A DNA stretch of 64,000 nucleotides from Pseudomonas brassicacearum subsp. neoaurantiaca (GCF_013608025.1 NZ_VDLV01000052.1:597-64596); one strand, 5' to 3'. Shown: positions 6,900 to 16,603, numbered from the stretch's first letter. A program made the numbers and translations. The notes: a model not told the origin generated them from the letters alone.

Positions 6900-9812
6900 C
6901 TATAACCCCTCCTCCAATACCTTCGCCAGCATATCGACGAAGAAATCCACGCTCTGACGGCTGGTGACCATCGGCGGCTTGATCTTGAGAACGTTCAAGT
7001 AATCACCGGTCGGTTGCATGAAAATGCCCAGCTCCCTCAAGCGATTGCACAGCGCCGTGGTTTCTTCGGTGGCCGGCTCCAGGGTGTCGCGGTTGCGGAT
7101 CAGCTCCACGCCCAGGTAGAAGCCCGAACCATGCACCGCTCCGACCAACGGGTATTGGTCGATCAAGGCTTCCAGGCGGGCTTTGAAATGTCCGCCGACC
7201 ACCCGGGCGTTTTCCCAGAGGTTTTCTTCCTCCATGACATCCAGCACGGCCATGCCGATCTGGCAGCTGACCGGACTGCCGCCGGCAGACGAGAAGAAAT
7301 ACCCTTCGGCTTCCAGCGCCTCGGCGATCTCCCGGCGGGTAATGACCGCACCCAACGGTTGGCCGTTGCCCATGCCCTTGGCCATGGTGATGATGTCCGG
7401 CACCACGCCTTGCTCTTCGAAGCCCCAGAAGAATTCGCCCATGCGCCCGTAACCGACCTGCACTTCGTCGGCGATGCAGACGCCACCGCGCTCGCGCACC
7501 ATCGCGTACACCTGCTTCAAGTAGCCCGGCGGCAGCGCGATGCCGCCGGCGTTGCCGTAGACCGGCTCGCAGATGAAGCCGGCGAGCTGGCGTTTCTGCT
7601 CGTCGATTTTCGCTAGGTTGTGTTCGACGCTGCGCACGTAGTCCGGCGCACTGTCGGGCCCACGGAACTCACCGCGATAAGTGTTTGGCGCGGCTACCGG
7701 GTGCACCCAGTCCGGACGACTGCTGAGGGCCTTGGGGTTGTCGGCGATGGACGTCGAGACCGCGTCTGCCGCCACCGACCAACCGTGGTACGCCTCCAGC
7801 ACACTGAGCATGTCGCGCCCGCCGCTGTAGGCCCAGGCCAGGCGGATCGCCAGGTCGTTGGCCTCGGTGCCGCTGTTGACCAGGAACACGCGGTCCATGT
7901 TCGACGGCGCCAGCGCCAACAAGCGCTCGGAAAACTCGGCGATCGCTGCGTAGTGAAAACGCGAGTTGGTGTTGAGCAGCGACCACTGCCTGGCCGCCAC
8001 CGCCGCCATGCGCGGATGGCCGTGCCCCAGCACCGCGACGTTGTTGAGCATGTCGAGGTATGAGCGACCCTGCATGTCGATCAGGTGGTTGCGCCAGCCG
8101 CGCTCAATGCGCGGTGGATCGACGTAGTAGTGCTTCTGTGAACGGGCAAAACTCGCATCGCGACGAGCCAGCAGCGCCTCGGGATCGATTTCCGGCTCGG
8201 CATCACACGCCAGCCCCAGCAAGGCCGCAGGCGACGGGCAGAGCGCCTGCCACGCTTGCGCCCGCGAGGGCGAGCAGAACAGTGGAGGGTTCAAGTGCGC
8301 GCCCCGGCACAGTTGGACCCGCAACGGCCCTGCCACTTCGCCGATCACCTGCCCCTTGACCAACGCGGCCCCGGACAGCAACGACGATGCCACGCCCCAC
8401 AGGCACACGCTCAACTGCGGGCCGTCGAGCCGCAGCAAGCCATCTACACCGGTGTGCACCACGCCAGCGAAAGGCGACTCCAACGGCGTGCCTTGCGGCA
8501 CATGCAATTCGACGTGCAGCGGATAAGTATCGGGCTCGATGGCGCTGTCCGGCTGGGTGCGGGACAACCGGTACTGGCCGTAACGGCTGGCCGCCAGGCC
8601 GTGCACGGCAGCGGCCTCGCTCAGCAGACGCTGGTCGATCCCCGCCTGCTCCCAGTTGCCGGCCTCGAAATGCGGGCTGAGGACGCCAAGATCGATCAAG
8701 GCAAAGTCGCGTCCCACCAGCGTCGGCGACAGCGGCGCGAAGCCCTCGTTGGCAACGGGCGGCAGGCTATGGCCGGCAGCAGTGAGAATCGCCGTCTCCA
8801 TCAGCTCAAGCGGCACGGAACGGGCGACGTTGAAGATTTCCCACTCATGTTCAAGATTGTCACGTGAGTATCGGTTGTCCGGGTCGATCGCGACTTGTTG
8901 TTCGCCGCTGAGTACCAGCACAGCGGCGCGGGCCACGATCAACGGCCAGAGCGCCAGGAGTTCTTCGCGCAGCAACGGATTGGTCGAGTGATAGGCCTTG
9001 ATCGCGGGCAGGATGAAAAACGGATCGCCATCGGCATGGTGCAGCAGGGCCGCGCAGGTCACCGACAGGTCGGTGACACGCCAGGTGCGGATCAAATCGC
9101 CAAAATCAATCACGCCCTGCATCTGCCACTGGCGCTGGCCGTCGCGCTGCCAGACCACGTTGTCATCCGTGATGTCCATGTGGATCGCCTGTATTGGCAG
9201 GCTGGCCTTGAGTGGCAGCAAGCGCCGTTCGGCCTGTTGCGCGATGTCGGCGATCAACTGGCGCCGATGATTATCCTGGATCACGGGCAGCAGATGGTCG
9301 ACCAAGGCCGGGGCATGGCGTGCGTCCCATTGGAGGGTGCGTTCCAGGCCCGGATGGTCGAAGGAGGCAAGGGCCAGGTTCATCTCCGCGCACAGCCGTC
9401 CCAACCCTGTTACAAGGTCGGGTGTCAGGTGCTTGAGTTGAGTGAGGGATTGGCCGTCGATGTATTCCAGCAGGCGTACATGGACCGTTTGTCCGGCAAC
9501 GTCGAGCGTCAGCAGATCCTGGCCGTTCGATGCCTCTATTACGCGCGGTACTTTCACCGTGCTATGCCCCGCCAGTTGCTTGAGCGCAGCATGCTGGGCC
9601 TGGAGTTCCTGGATGGCGTAGTCGCCATGGCAGATCTTCAACACGAACCGGCCGCGCTCGCTATCGACGCGGTAGTTGAGGTCCTGATGGCTGCCGAGGG
9701 GTCGCAGGTCGCCGCTGAGTCCGTAATTCGAGCGCAACAGCACCAACGCCTCTTCGGCGCTGATCTGTGGGCTTGGCAAACTGGCACGGTGAACCAACGT
9801 GGCGAGCGGCAT
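6900..9812 (-). CDS. Fusion of APH-type kinase, M23-like domain and class III PLP enzyme (probable phospho-lyase/aminotransferase)
   Basis: 970 residues in three parts. Residues about 25-330 are an aminoglycoside-phosphotransferase/homoserine-kinase-like domain with catalytic IHMDITDDNV and metal-binding VIDFGDL. Residues about 420-520 resemble an M23/lipoyl-like beta domain (HVPQGTPLESPFAGVVH) but I see no zinc-ligand set. Residues about 545-970 are a class III aminotransferase fold with DEVQVGYGR and PLP lysine at about 812 (TMAKGMGNGQPLG). Family knowledge: such kinase plus aminotransferase fusions are related to hydroxylysine kinase and to ethanolamine-phosphate or phosphohydroxylysine phospho-lyases. 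One protein could therefore phosphorylate a hydroxy-amine and then eliminate phosphate and ammonia. The substrate is not known. AGGGG precedes ATG. It lies beside aguBA on the same strand but is separated by a REP pair and the agu promoter. Confidence 0.85.
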   Translation of the reverse strand: MPLATLVHRASLPSPQISAEEALVLLRSNYGLSGDLRPLGSHQDLNYRVDSERGRFVLKICHGDYAIQELQAQHAALKQLAGHSTVKVPRVIEASNGQDLLTLDVAGQTVHVRLLEYIDGQSLTQLKHLTPDLVTGLGRLCAEMNLALASFDHPGLERTLQWDARHAPALVDHLLPVIQDNHRRQLIADIAQQAERRLLPLKASLPIQAIHMDITDDNVVWQRDGQRQWQMQGVIDFGDLIRTWRVTDLSVTCAALLHHADGDPFFILPAIKAYHSTNPLLREELLALWPLIVARAAVLVLSGEQQVAIDPDNRYSRDNLEHEWEIFNVARSVPLELMETAILTAAGHSLPPVANEGFAPLSPTLVGRDFALIDLGVLSPHFEAGNWEQAGIDQRLLSEAAAVHGLAASRYGQYRLSRTQPDSAIEPDTYPLHVELHVPQGTPLESPFAGVVHTGVDGLLRLDGPQLSVCLWGVASSLLSGAALVKGQVIGEVAGPLRVQLCRGAHLNPPLFCSPSRAQAWQALCPSPAALLGLACDAEPEIDPEALLARRDASFARSQKHYYVDPPRIERGWRNHLIDMQGRSYLDMLNNVAVLGHGHPRMAAVAARQWSLLNTNSRFHYAAIAEFSERLLALAPSNMDRVFLVNSGTEANDLAIRLAWAYSGGRDMLSVLEAYHGWSVAADAVSTSIADNPKALSSRPDWVHPVAAPNTYRGEFRGPDSAPDYVRSVEHNLAKIDEQKRQLAGFICEPVYGNAGGIALPPGYLKQVYAMVRERGGVCIADEVQVGYGRMGEFFWGFEEQGVVPDIITMAKGMGNGQPLGAVITRREIAEALEAEGYFFSSAGGSPVSCQIGMAVLDVMEEENLWENARVVGGHFKARLEALIDQYPLVGAVHGSGFYLGVELIRNRDTLEPATEETTALCNRLRELGIFMQPTGDYLNVLKIKPPMVTSRQSVDFFVDMLAKVLEEGL

Positions 9813-9998
9813 ACAACGACCCCTGTGTGGTTTTGTTTTGGATGCCTATCACGCCATTGAGTCGGGGGATTAGCAACCCCCCTCTTTATTTGCTCTGTCG
9901 ACCACGTGCTTCTTGCGGATATCCGCTTGCACCCTCTTCGTCATGCCGACAAGCTATGCTCCATCGCTGTATCGTCTTATCGAAAAAGGCTTAACCGG

Positions 9999-11081
9999 AT
10001 GCGCATTCTCATTACCGGCGGTGCCGGCTTCATCGGCTCGGCTTTAATACGTCATTTGATTGGCCATACTGATCATCAGGTCCTGAACCTCGACAAACTG
10101 ACCTACGCTGGCAACCTGGAGTCGCTGAGCAGCATCGATCACGATAGCCGCTACGAGTTCGTGCAGGCGGACATCATCGACCAACCGACGATCAGCGCGG
10201 TGCTGGCGCGATTCAAACCTGACGCCATCATGCACCTGGCCGCAGAATCCCATGTGGACCGCTCCATCGACGGTCCGGCGGATTTCATCCAGACCAATAT
10301 CGTCGGCACCTACAGCCTGCTGGAAGCCACCCGCGCCTACTGGCAAACCCTCGGCGAGCCGCAAAAACGAGCGTTTCGCTTCCACCACATTTCCACCGAC
10401 GAAGTGTATGGCGACCTGCACGGTGTGGATGATTTGTTCACCGAAACCACCGCCTACGCCCCAAGCTCGCCGTATTCGGCCAGCAAGGCCGCGTCCGACC
10501 ATCTGGTCCGGGCCTGGCAGCGTACGTATGGCTTGCCCGTGCTGCTGACCAACTGCTCGAACAACTACGGTCCCTTTCACTTCCCCGAAAAGCTGATTCC
10601 GCTGGTGATCCTCAACGCCCTGGCCGGTAAACCGCTGCCGGTGTATGGCGACGGCCTGCAAGTGCGCGACTGGCTGTTCGTCGAGGACCATGCGCGGGCG
10701 CTGCTCAAAGTCGTCACCGAAGGGGTGGTCGGTGAGACCTACAACATCGGCGGCCACAACGAACAAAAGAACATCGACGTGGTGCGCAACATTTGTGCAC
10801 TGCTTGAAGAACTGGCGCCGCACAAGCCTGAGGGCGTCGAGCACTACGCCGACCTGATCACCTTCGTCAAGGATCGTCCCGGCCACGACCTGCGCTACGC
10901 CATCGATGCCGGCAAGATCGAACGGGAGCTCGGCTGGACACCATCGGAAACCTTCGAGACCGGACTGCGCAAGACCGTGCAGTGGTACCTCGAAAACCTG
11001 CTGTGGTGCCGGCGCGTCCAGGACGGCAGTTATCAGGGCGAGCGCCTGGGCTCGCTCGACAACAAGGATACGATTGCATGA
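9999..11081 (+). CDS. rmlB: dTDP-glucose 4,6-dehydratase
   Basis: 360 residues of the extended SDR family. It converts dTDP-glucose to dTDP-4-keto-6-deoxyglucose, step two of dTDP-L-rhamnose synthesis for LPS core/O-antigen and rhamnolipids. The NAD site TGGAGFIGSALIRHL is at the N-terminus; the STDEVYGD loop and YSASK catalytic motif follow. The frame extends 31 codons upstream, but MRILITGGAG is the family start and AAAGG lies upstream. First gene of rmlBACD, with ATGA overlap to rmlA. In PAO1 I recall the order as BDAC. Confidence 0.96.
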   Translation: MRILITGGAGFIGSALIRHLIGHTDHQVLNLDKLTYAGNLESLSSIDHDSRYEFVQADIIDQPTISAVLARFKPDAIMHLAAESHVDRSIDGPADFIQTNIVGTYSLLEATRAYWQTLGEPQKRAFRFHHISTDEVYGDLHGVDDLFTETTAYAPSSPYSASKAASDHLVRAWQRTYGLPVLLTNCSNNYGPFHFPEKLIPLVILNALAGKPLPVYGDGLQVRDWLFVEDHARALLKVVTEGVVGETYNIGGHNEQKNIDVVRNICALLEELAPHKPEGVEHYADLITFVKDRPGHDLRYAIDAGKIERELGWTPSETFETGLRKTVQWYLENLLWCRRVQDGSYQGERLGSLDNKDTIA

Positions 11082-11953
11082 TGAAAGGCATTGTTCTGGC
11101 CGGCGGTTCCGGTACGCGGCTGCACCCGATTACCCTCGGGGTTTCGAAACAACTGCTACCGATCTATGACAAACCGATGATTTATTATCCGATCTCGGTG
11201 CTGATGCTCGCTGGCATCAAGGAAATCCTGATCATCTCCACCCCACTGGACTTGCCGCAATATCGCAACCTGCTCGGCGACGGTTCTCAGTTCGGCGTGC
11301 ATTTCAGCTACGCCGAACAGCCCGCCCCCGACGGCTTGGCCCAGGCATTCCTGATTGGCGAGCAATTCATTGGCAGCGACCCGGTGTGCTTGATCCTCGG
11401 CGACAACATCTTTCACGGCCAGCATTTCGGCGAGCAGTTGCAGACCGCCGTCAATCGAGAGCGCGGTGCGACAGTGTTCGGTTATTGGGTCAAGGACCCC
11501 GAGCGTTTCGGCGTGATCGACTTCGACCCTGAAGGCCGCGCCGTGTCCATCGAAGAAAAGCCCGCGAGGCCCAAGTCCAGCTATGCGGTGACTGGCCTGT
11601 ATTTCTACGACAACGATGTGATACGGATCGCCAAGACTATCAAGCCGTCCAAACGAGGCGAACTGGAGATTACCGACGTCAATAACGCGTATCTTCATCG
11701 CGGGGATTTGCACGTCGAGCGATTTGGACGTGGTTTTGCCTGGCTGGATACCGGTACCCATGACAGCCTGCTGGAAGCCTCGCAATACGTGCAGACCATT
11801 GAGCATCGACAGGGCTTGAAGGTCGCTTGCCTGGAAGAAATCGCTTATCAACAGGGTTGGGTCAGTCGAGAGCATGTTCTTGCGCGCGCCCAATATTTCG
11901 GCAAGACCGGTTACGGCCAGTACCTGTTCAAGATCGCTGGAGAGACACATTGA
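11078..11953 (+). CDS. rmlA: Glucose-1-phosphate thymidylyltransferase
   Basis: 291 residues, normal RmlA length. It makes dTDP-glucose from glucose-1-phosphate and dTTP, the first and feedback-inhibited step of dTDP-rhamnose synthesis. The nucleotidyltransferase signature MKGIVLAGGSGTRLHPIT is at the N-terminus, with later LGDNIFHG, EEKPARPKSSYAVTGLYFYD and AWLDTGTHDSL motifs. The ATG overlaps the rmlB stop by four bases; a second ATG follows at once and could also be used. Confidence 0.96.
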   Translation: MMKGIVLAGGSGTRLHPITLGVSKQLLPIYDKPMIYYPISVLMLAGIKEILIISTPLDLPQYRNLLGDGSQFGVHFSYAEQPAPDGLAQAFLIGEQFIGSDPVCLILGDNIFHGQHFGEQLQTAVNRERGATVFGYWVKDPERFGVIDFDPEGRAVSIEEKPARPKSSYAVTGLYFYDNDVIRIAKTIKPSKRGELEITDVNNAYLHRGDLHVERFGRGFAWLDTGTHDSLLEASQYVQTIEHRQGLKVACLEEIAYQQGWVSREHVLARAQYFGKTGYGQYLFKIAGETH

Positions 11954-12495
11954 ACGTCATCGCCACCCGCCTGCCGGACGTGCTGATCATCGAGCCGAAG
12001 GTCTTCGGCGACGAACGCGGTTTTTTCTATGAAAGCTTCAATGCCCAGGCGTTCGCCGAAGCCACTGGCCGCGTGGTGCAGTTCGTCCAGGACAATCATT
12101 CGCGTTCCGCCAAGGGCGTGCTGCGCGGCCTGCATTACCAGATCGAACAATCCCAGGGAAAACTGGTACGCGTCACCGCAGGCGAGGTCTTGGACGTTGC
12201 GGTGGACATTCGCCGCAGCTCACCGACTTTCGGCCAGTGGACAAGCGTACACCTGTCGGGACAGAACCATCGGCAGTTGTGGATTCCACCAGGATTCGCC
12301 CATGGATTCGTGGTGCTGAGCGAGTCAGCCGATTTTCTCTACAAGACCACCGATTACTACGCGCCTTCAGCCGAACGCTGCATTCGCTGGGACGATCCGG
12401 AACTGGCGATTGACTGGGAACTGCAGGACGCGCCGATCCTGTCGGCCAAGGATCAGGCCGGCAGCGCCCTTCGCGAGGCCGACCTGTTCCCATGA
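11950..12495 (+). CDS. rmlC: dTDP-4-dehydrorhamnose 3,5-epimerase
   Basis: 181 residues, a cupin-fold epimerase acting on dTDP-4-keto-6-deoxyglucose. The start is TTG at 11950 (TTGA overlap with the rmlA stop) with GGAGAG just upstream. It has ERGFFYESFN, the catalytic-base region QDNHSRSAKGVLRGLHYQ (His and Lys within) and WIPPGFAHGFVVLSE. The family's active-site Tyr is probably in the KTTDYYAP segment. It overlaps rmlD by four bases. Confidence 0.95.
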   Translation: MNVIATRLPDVLIIEPKVFGDERGFFYESFNAQAFAEATGRVVQFVQDNHSRSAKGVLRGLHYQIEQSQGKLVRVTAGEVLDVAVDIRRSSPTFGQWTSVHLSGQNHRQLWIPPGFAHGFVVLSESADFLYKTTDYYAPSAERCIRWDDPELAIDWELQDAPILSAKDQAGSALREADLFP

Positions 12496-13373
12496 ATTCT
12501 TCATTGCGCATTCTGATCATCGGCCAGAACGGTCAGCTCTCCCAGGCGCTGCAAACGCGCCTCGCCGCCATGGGCGAACTGATCGTGCTGGGCAGCAACC
12601 AGCTCGACATGGCGCGTACGGATCACATTCGCGCGCCCATCGATGCATTGCGGCCCGACCTGATCATCAATGCCGCCGCCCACACCGCCGTCGACCAGGC
12701 AGAAAGTGAAGCGCAGCGGGCGTTTGCGATCAACGCCACGGCACCGGGCGTGCTCGCGCGGGCGGCGCTTGAGCTGGGCGTTCCACTGTTTCATTACTCC
12801 ACTGACTATGTCTTCGACGGCCGCAAGCCCGAGCCCTATACCGAAGACGATGCGCCCAACCCCCTGAGTGTCTACGGTCGCAGCAAACTGGCGGGCGAAG
12901 AGGCCATCCGCGAGGCTGGCGGGCAACATCTGATCCTGCGCACCAGTTGGGTGTATTCCAATGCGGGGCGTAACTTCCTGCTGACCATGCAGCGCCTGCT
13001 CCAGGAAAAACCTCACCTGCGGGTGGTGGCCGATCAGATCGGCGCCCCAACCTGGGCTGGCACCATTGCCGACAGCACCGCATCATTGATCGAGCATTGG
13101 CAGGCCAGACAGTGCGGTGCCTGGGGCACCTATCATCTGACGGCCCAGGGCCAGACGTCATGGTTCGGCTTCGCCCAAGCCATCGGTGAACACCTGGTGG
13201 AGCAGCACAAACCTTGCGCCGTGCTTGAGCCAATCCCTTCCAGCGAGTACCCGACGCCGGCGCCGCGTCCGCTGAATTCACGGCTCGACTGCACGCGCCT
13301 GTTGCGGGAGTGGGGCGTGAGCCAGCCAGACTGGCGAAGCGCTTTGCAACAGTGCCTTGCCGGACAAGCCTAG
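12492..13373 (+). CDS. rmlD: dTDP-4-dehydrorhamnose reductase
   Basis: 293 residues, SDR fold. NADPH-dependent last step giving dTDP-L-rhamnose. N-terminal ILIIGQNGQLSQAL replaces the classic GxxGxxG, as is normal for RmlD. It has STDYVFDG, the YGRSKLAGE catalytic Tyr/Lys and LRTSWVYS. It closes the four-gene rml operon. A hairpin and then dctB follow within 37 bases, so read-through is possible. Confidence 0.96.
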   Translation: MNSSLRILIIGQNGQLSQALQTRLAAMGELIVLGSNQLDMARTDHIRAPIDALRPDLIINAAAHTAVDQAESEAQRAFAINATAPGVLARAALELGVPLFHYSTDYVFDGRKPEPYTEDDAPNPLSVYGRSKLAGEEAIREAGGQHLILRTSWVYSNAGRNFLLTMQRLLQEKPHLRVVADQIGAPTWAGTIADSTASLIEHWQARQCGAWGTYHLTAQGQTSWFGFAQAIGEHLVEQHKPCAVLEPIPSSEYPTPAPRPLNSRLDCTRLLREWGVSQPDWRSALQQCLAGQA

Positions 13374-13379
13374 GCATAA

Positions 13380-13401
13380 TGCGTCTGTAACCACAGGCGC
13401 A
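13380..13401 (+). other. Hairpin between rmlD and dctB
   Basis: TGCGTCTG and CAGGCGCA arms (one G-T pair) with a six-base loop, ending nine bases before the dctB ATG. There is no T-run after it, so it is not a standard terminator. It could instead limit access to the weak dctB ribosome site. Confidence 0.4.
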
Positions 13402-13409
13402 TCCTGCTC

Positions 13410-15218
13410 ATGAATTCCTCCCTCCCCCGCAGACCCCGTTGGCGCAGCCTGGCCTTGCTCGCATTGTGCCTGGCGCCTTTGCTGTGGCCGCTGGAGCATC
13501 TGGCCGAGCGGTATTACCGCAGCGAACTGGCCGGACAGAACCGCCAGACACTTGATCTCTACGTCGCGAACCTGCTGGGCACCCTGCATCGCTACGAAGT
13601 GCTGCCGCAGATTCTCGGTGAATTGCCGGCCCTGCGCGCGGCCCTGTCGGCACCGGACGATGGTGTCACCCAGGGCAACGCCAACCGGCTGCTGAAAAAC
13701 ATCAGCGCTCAGACCGGCGCCGAAGTCATGTACCTGATGGACACCACGGGCAAGACCCTGGCGGCGTCGAACTGGGACAAACATGACAGCTTCGTCGGCC
13801 GCAACTTTGCCTTTCGCCCATACTACATCGAAGCCATGGCCGGGCGCCTGGGACGCTTCTTCGGCCTGGGCACCACGTCGGGCAAGCGCGGTTATTTCTT
13901 TGCCGCAGCAGTCCACGATCGTGAGAAAGTCATCGGCGTGTTGGTGGTCAAGGTTGACCTGGACCACACCGAAAGCCTCTGGGGCAAAACCCCGGAACAA
14001 CTGCTGGTGACCGACCCCAACGGCGTGGTCATCCTCACCTCACGCCAGGAGTGGCGTTTCCGCTCGACCCGCCCCCTGAGCGATGCGGAAAGCAAGGCGA
14101 TCAGCGCGATACAACCCTACCCGACACGCGACCCCAAGCCGCTGAACCTCGACGCCAGCGCCTGGCTGCCCCAGACCCAGACCATTGAAGAAACAGGCTG
14201 GAGCGTCAGCATCCTCGCCCCGCGCACCCTGATCGATCGCCCGGTGCGCACGGTGGTGATCATCGGCGGCGCAGCGCTTCTGGTCTTGATGCTGTTGCTC
14301 GGCCTGATGATGCAGCGTAGGCGCCATTATCTGGACCGCATCGCCTTCGAGGCCAAGGCGCGCCACGAACTTGAAGGCCGGGTCGCGGAACGCACCAGCG
14401 ACCTGGAAGGCCTCAATCGGCGCCTCAAGCAGGAGGTTCTGGAACGCGAGCACGCCCAACAGGAACTGGTCCGGGCTCAGGATGATTTGGTCCAGGCCGG
14501 CAAGCTGTCGGCACTTGGCACCATGTCGGCCAGCATCAGCCACGAACTCAACCAGCCATTGGCGGCGATTCGCAGCTATGCCGAAAACGCCGAGATATTG
14601 CTCGACCACCAGCGTACCGAAGACGCCCGTGGCAACCTCAGGCTGATCAACGAACTGACCGGGCGCATGGCGTCGATCATTGCCCACTTGCGCGCCTTCG
14701 CCCGTCGCGACCGCCACGCGCCAGAAAGTGTCGCCCTGCAACCCGCGCTGGACGATGCCTTGGCATTGCTCGCCAAGCGGCGGCGCAGTATGGAAGTGGA
14801 ACTGATACGCGATCTGCCGGCCGCCACACTGTGGGTCGAGGCCGGCGAAACGCGCTTGCGCCAGGTGCTCGGCAATCTCTTGGCAAACGCCTTGGATGCA
14901 CTGACCGAAAAAGGCCCTCCACGTAAACTCTGGCTCAGTGCCCAGGCGACCGAAACCGGCGTCAACCTGTACATCCGCGATAACGGCCCGGGGTTTTGCA
15001 TGGAAGCCCTTGGCCGCGCCGGCGAGCCGTTCTACACCACCAAGACCCGTACACAGGGGCTTGGCCTGGGGCTGGCGATCTGCGACACCCTGATGCGCGC
15101 CTTTGGCGGCGAGCTGCTGTTCGCCAACCACAAGGAAGGCGGCGCCCTGATCACCCTGAAGCTGCGCGCGGGCGCGCCCGGGGTAAGCCTGCAACCCTCC
15201 GAGGACCGTAGTGTATGA
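13410..15218 (+). CDS. dctB: DctB-like C4-dicarboxylate sensor histidine kinase
   Basis: 602 residues. TM helix at about 11-28, a large periplasmic double-PDC sensor region (about 35-285), second TM at about 288-308 (VVIIGGAALLVLMLLLGLM), a coiled coil, then HisKA with phospho-acceptor H378 in SASISHELNQPLAAI and an HATPase with NLLANALDAL, DNGPGF and GLGLGLAI. This is the DctB architecture. The position after the rml genes matches PAO1 dctB (PA5165, from memory). It overlaps dctD by four bases. The dctP/dctQ/dctM transporter genes are not next to it here, so the target may lie elsewhere or the ligand may differ. Confidence 0.8.
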   Translation: MNSSLPRRPRWRSLALLALCLAPLLWPLEHLAERYYRSELAGQNRQTLDLYVANLLGTLHRYEVLPQILGELPALRAALSAPDDGVTQGNANRLLKNISAQTGAEVMYLMDTTGKTLAASNWDKHDSFVGRNFAFRPYYIEAMAGRLGRFFGLGTTSGKRGYFFAAAVHDREKVIGVLVVKVDLDHTESLWGKTPEQLLVTDPNGVVILTSRQEWRFRSTRPLSDAESKAISAIQPYPTRDPKPLNLDASAWLPQTQTIEETGWSVSILAPRTLIDRPVRTVVIIGGAALLVLMLLLGLMMQRRRHYLDRIAFEAKARHELEGRVAERTSDLEGLNRRLKQEVLEREHAQQELVRAQDDLVQAGKLSALGTMSASISHELNQPLAAIRSYAENAEILLDHQRTEDARGNLRLINELTGRMASIIAHLRAFARRDRHAPESVALQPALDDALALLAKRRRSMEVELIRDLPAATLWVEAGETRLRQVLGNLLANALDALTEKGPPRKLWLSAQATETGVNLYIRDNGPGFCMEALGRAGEPFYTTKTRTQGLGLGLAICDTLMRAFGGELLFANHKEGGALITLKLRAGAPGVSLQPSEDRSV

Positions 15219-16603
15219 CCATCGACAACCAGATTGAGGTGGTGCTGATCGACGACGATCCCCATCTGCGTCAGGCCTTGAGCCAGACCCTCGACCTGGC
15301 CGGCCTGAAAATCCTGCCCCTGGGCGAAGCCAATGGCCTGGCCGGGCAATTGCCCCGCGACTGGCCGGGCGTGGTGGTCAGCGACATTCGCATGCCAGGC
15401 ATGGACGGCCTCGAGCTGCTAAGCCAACTGCACGCCCAGGATCCGGAGCTGCCGGTGCTGCTGATCACCGGTCACGGCGACGTGCCGCTCGCCGTGCAGG
15501 CCATGCGCGCTGGCGCGTACGACTTCTTGGAGAAACCGTTCGCCAGCGATCATCTGCTCGACAGCGTTCGCCGAGCCCTGGCCTTGCGCCGCCTGGTCCT
15601 GGACAACCGCAGCCTGCGGCTGGCCCTGAGCGACCGTCACGAACTCAGCGCCCGGCTGGTGGGCCAGTCGTCGCCCATGTTGCGCCTGCGCGAGCAGATC
15701 GGCGCCTTGGCAGCGACCCGCGCCGATGTGCTGATCCTCGGTGAAACCGGCGCCGGCAAGGAAGTGGTGGCCCGCGCCCTGCACGACCTCTCCAGCCGGC
15801 GCAACGGGCCATTCGTGGCCATCAATGCCGGCGCCTTGGCTGAGTCGGTGGTGGAGAGCGAATTGTTCGGCCACGAACCCGGCGCCTTTACCGGCGCGCA
15901 GAAACGCCGCATCGGCAAATTCGAGTTCGCCAACGGTGGCACGTTGTTCCTCGATGAAATCGAAAGCATGAGCCTGGACGTACAGGTCAAGTTGCTTCGC
16001 CTGCTGCAAGAACGCGTGGTGGAACGGCTGGGTGGCAATCAGCAGATCCCGCTGGATATCCGCATCATTGCCGCGACCAAGGAAGACCTGCGCCAGGCCG
16101 CCGATCAGGGGCGGTTCCGCGCCGACTTGTATTACCGCCTGAACGTCGCGCCACTGCGCATACCACCGTTGCGCGAACGAGGTGAGGACGTGTTGTTGCT
16201 GTTCCAATATTTCGCCGACGAGGCCAGCGCCCGCCACGGCCTGCCGCCCCACGAGCTGCAACCGGCCCATCGGGCGCTGCTGCTGCGCCATGGCTGGCCG
16301 GGCAACGTGCGCGAGTTGCAGAACGCCGCCGAACGTTTCGCCTTGGGCCTGGAACTGGCCTTGGATAACAGCGCGCCGGAAAGTCATCCGGGCACGCCGG
16401 TGGAAGTGGTCAGCGGCGGCTTGAGCGAGCAGGTGGAGAACTTCGAAAAGACCCTGATCGCCGCCGAGCTGGCCCGCCCACACAGTTCGGTACGCAGCCT
16501 TGCCGAAGCATTGGGCATCCCGCGCAAGACCCTGCACGACAAGCTGCGCAAGCATGGGCTGGCCTTCGATAGCAGCCATGGCCCGGCCGAAGAGTCTGAT
16601 TGA
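15215..16603 (+). CDS. dctD: DctD-like sigma-54-dependent response regulator
   Basis: 462 residues. Receiver domain with acidic LIDDDPHLR and phospho-acceptor D57 in VVSDIRMPGMDG. AAA+ domain at about 145-380 with Walker A GETGAGKE, a GAFTGA loop that contacts sigma-54, and the arginine-finger region. C-terminal Fis-type HTH (SVRSLAEALGIPRKTLHDKL). It activates RpoN promoters when phosphorylated by its partner DctB, with which it overlaps. The C4-dicarboxylate transport role is by homology and context; no -24/-12 target was seen in this window. Confidence 0.82.
   Translation: MTIDNQIEVVLIDDDPHLRQALSQTLDLAGLKILPLGEANGLAGQLPRDWPGVVVSDIRMPGMDGLELLSQLHAQDPELPVLLITGHGDVPLAVQAMRAGAYDFLEKPFASDHLLDSVRRALALRRLVLDNRSLRLALSDRHELSARLVGQSSPMLRLREQIGALAATRADVLILGETGAGKEVVARALHDLSSRRNGPFVAINAGALAESVVESELFGHEPGAFTGAQKRRIGKFEFANGGTLFLDEIESMSLDVQVKLLRLLQERVVERLGGNQQIPLDIRIIAATKEDLRQAADQGRFRADLYYRLNVAPLRIPPLRERGEDVLLLFQYFADEASARHGLPPHELQPAHRALLLRHGWPGNVRELQNAAERFALGLELALDNSAPESHPGTPVEVVSGGLSEQVENFEKTLIAAELARPHSSVRSLAEALGIPRKTLHDKLRKHGLAFDSSHGPAEESD

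Noticed and set aside
13380..13401. Terminator between rml and dctB
   Set aside because: The stem is good but there is no T-run on either strand, so it is listed only as a hairpin.
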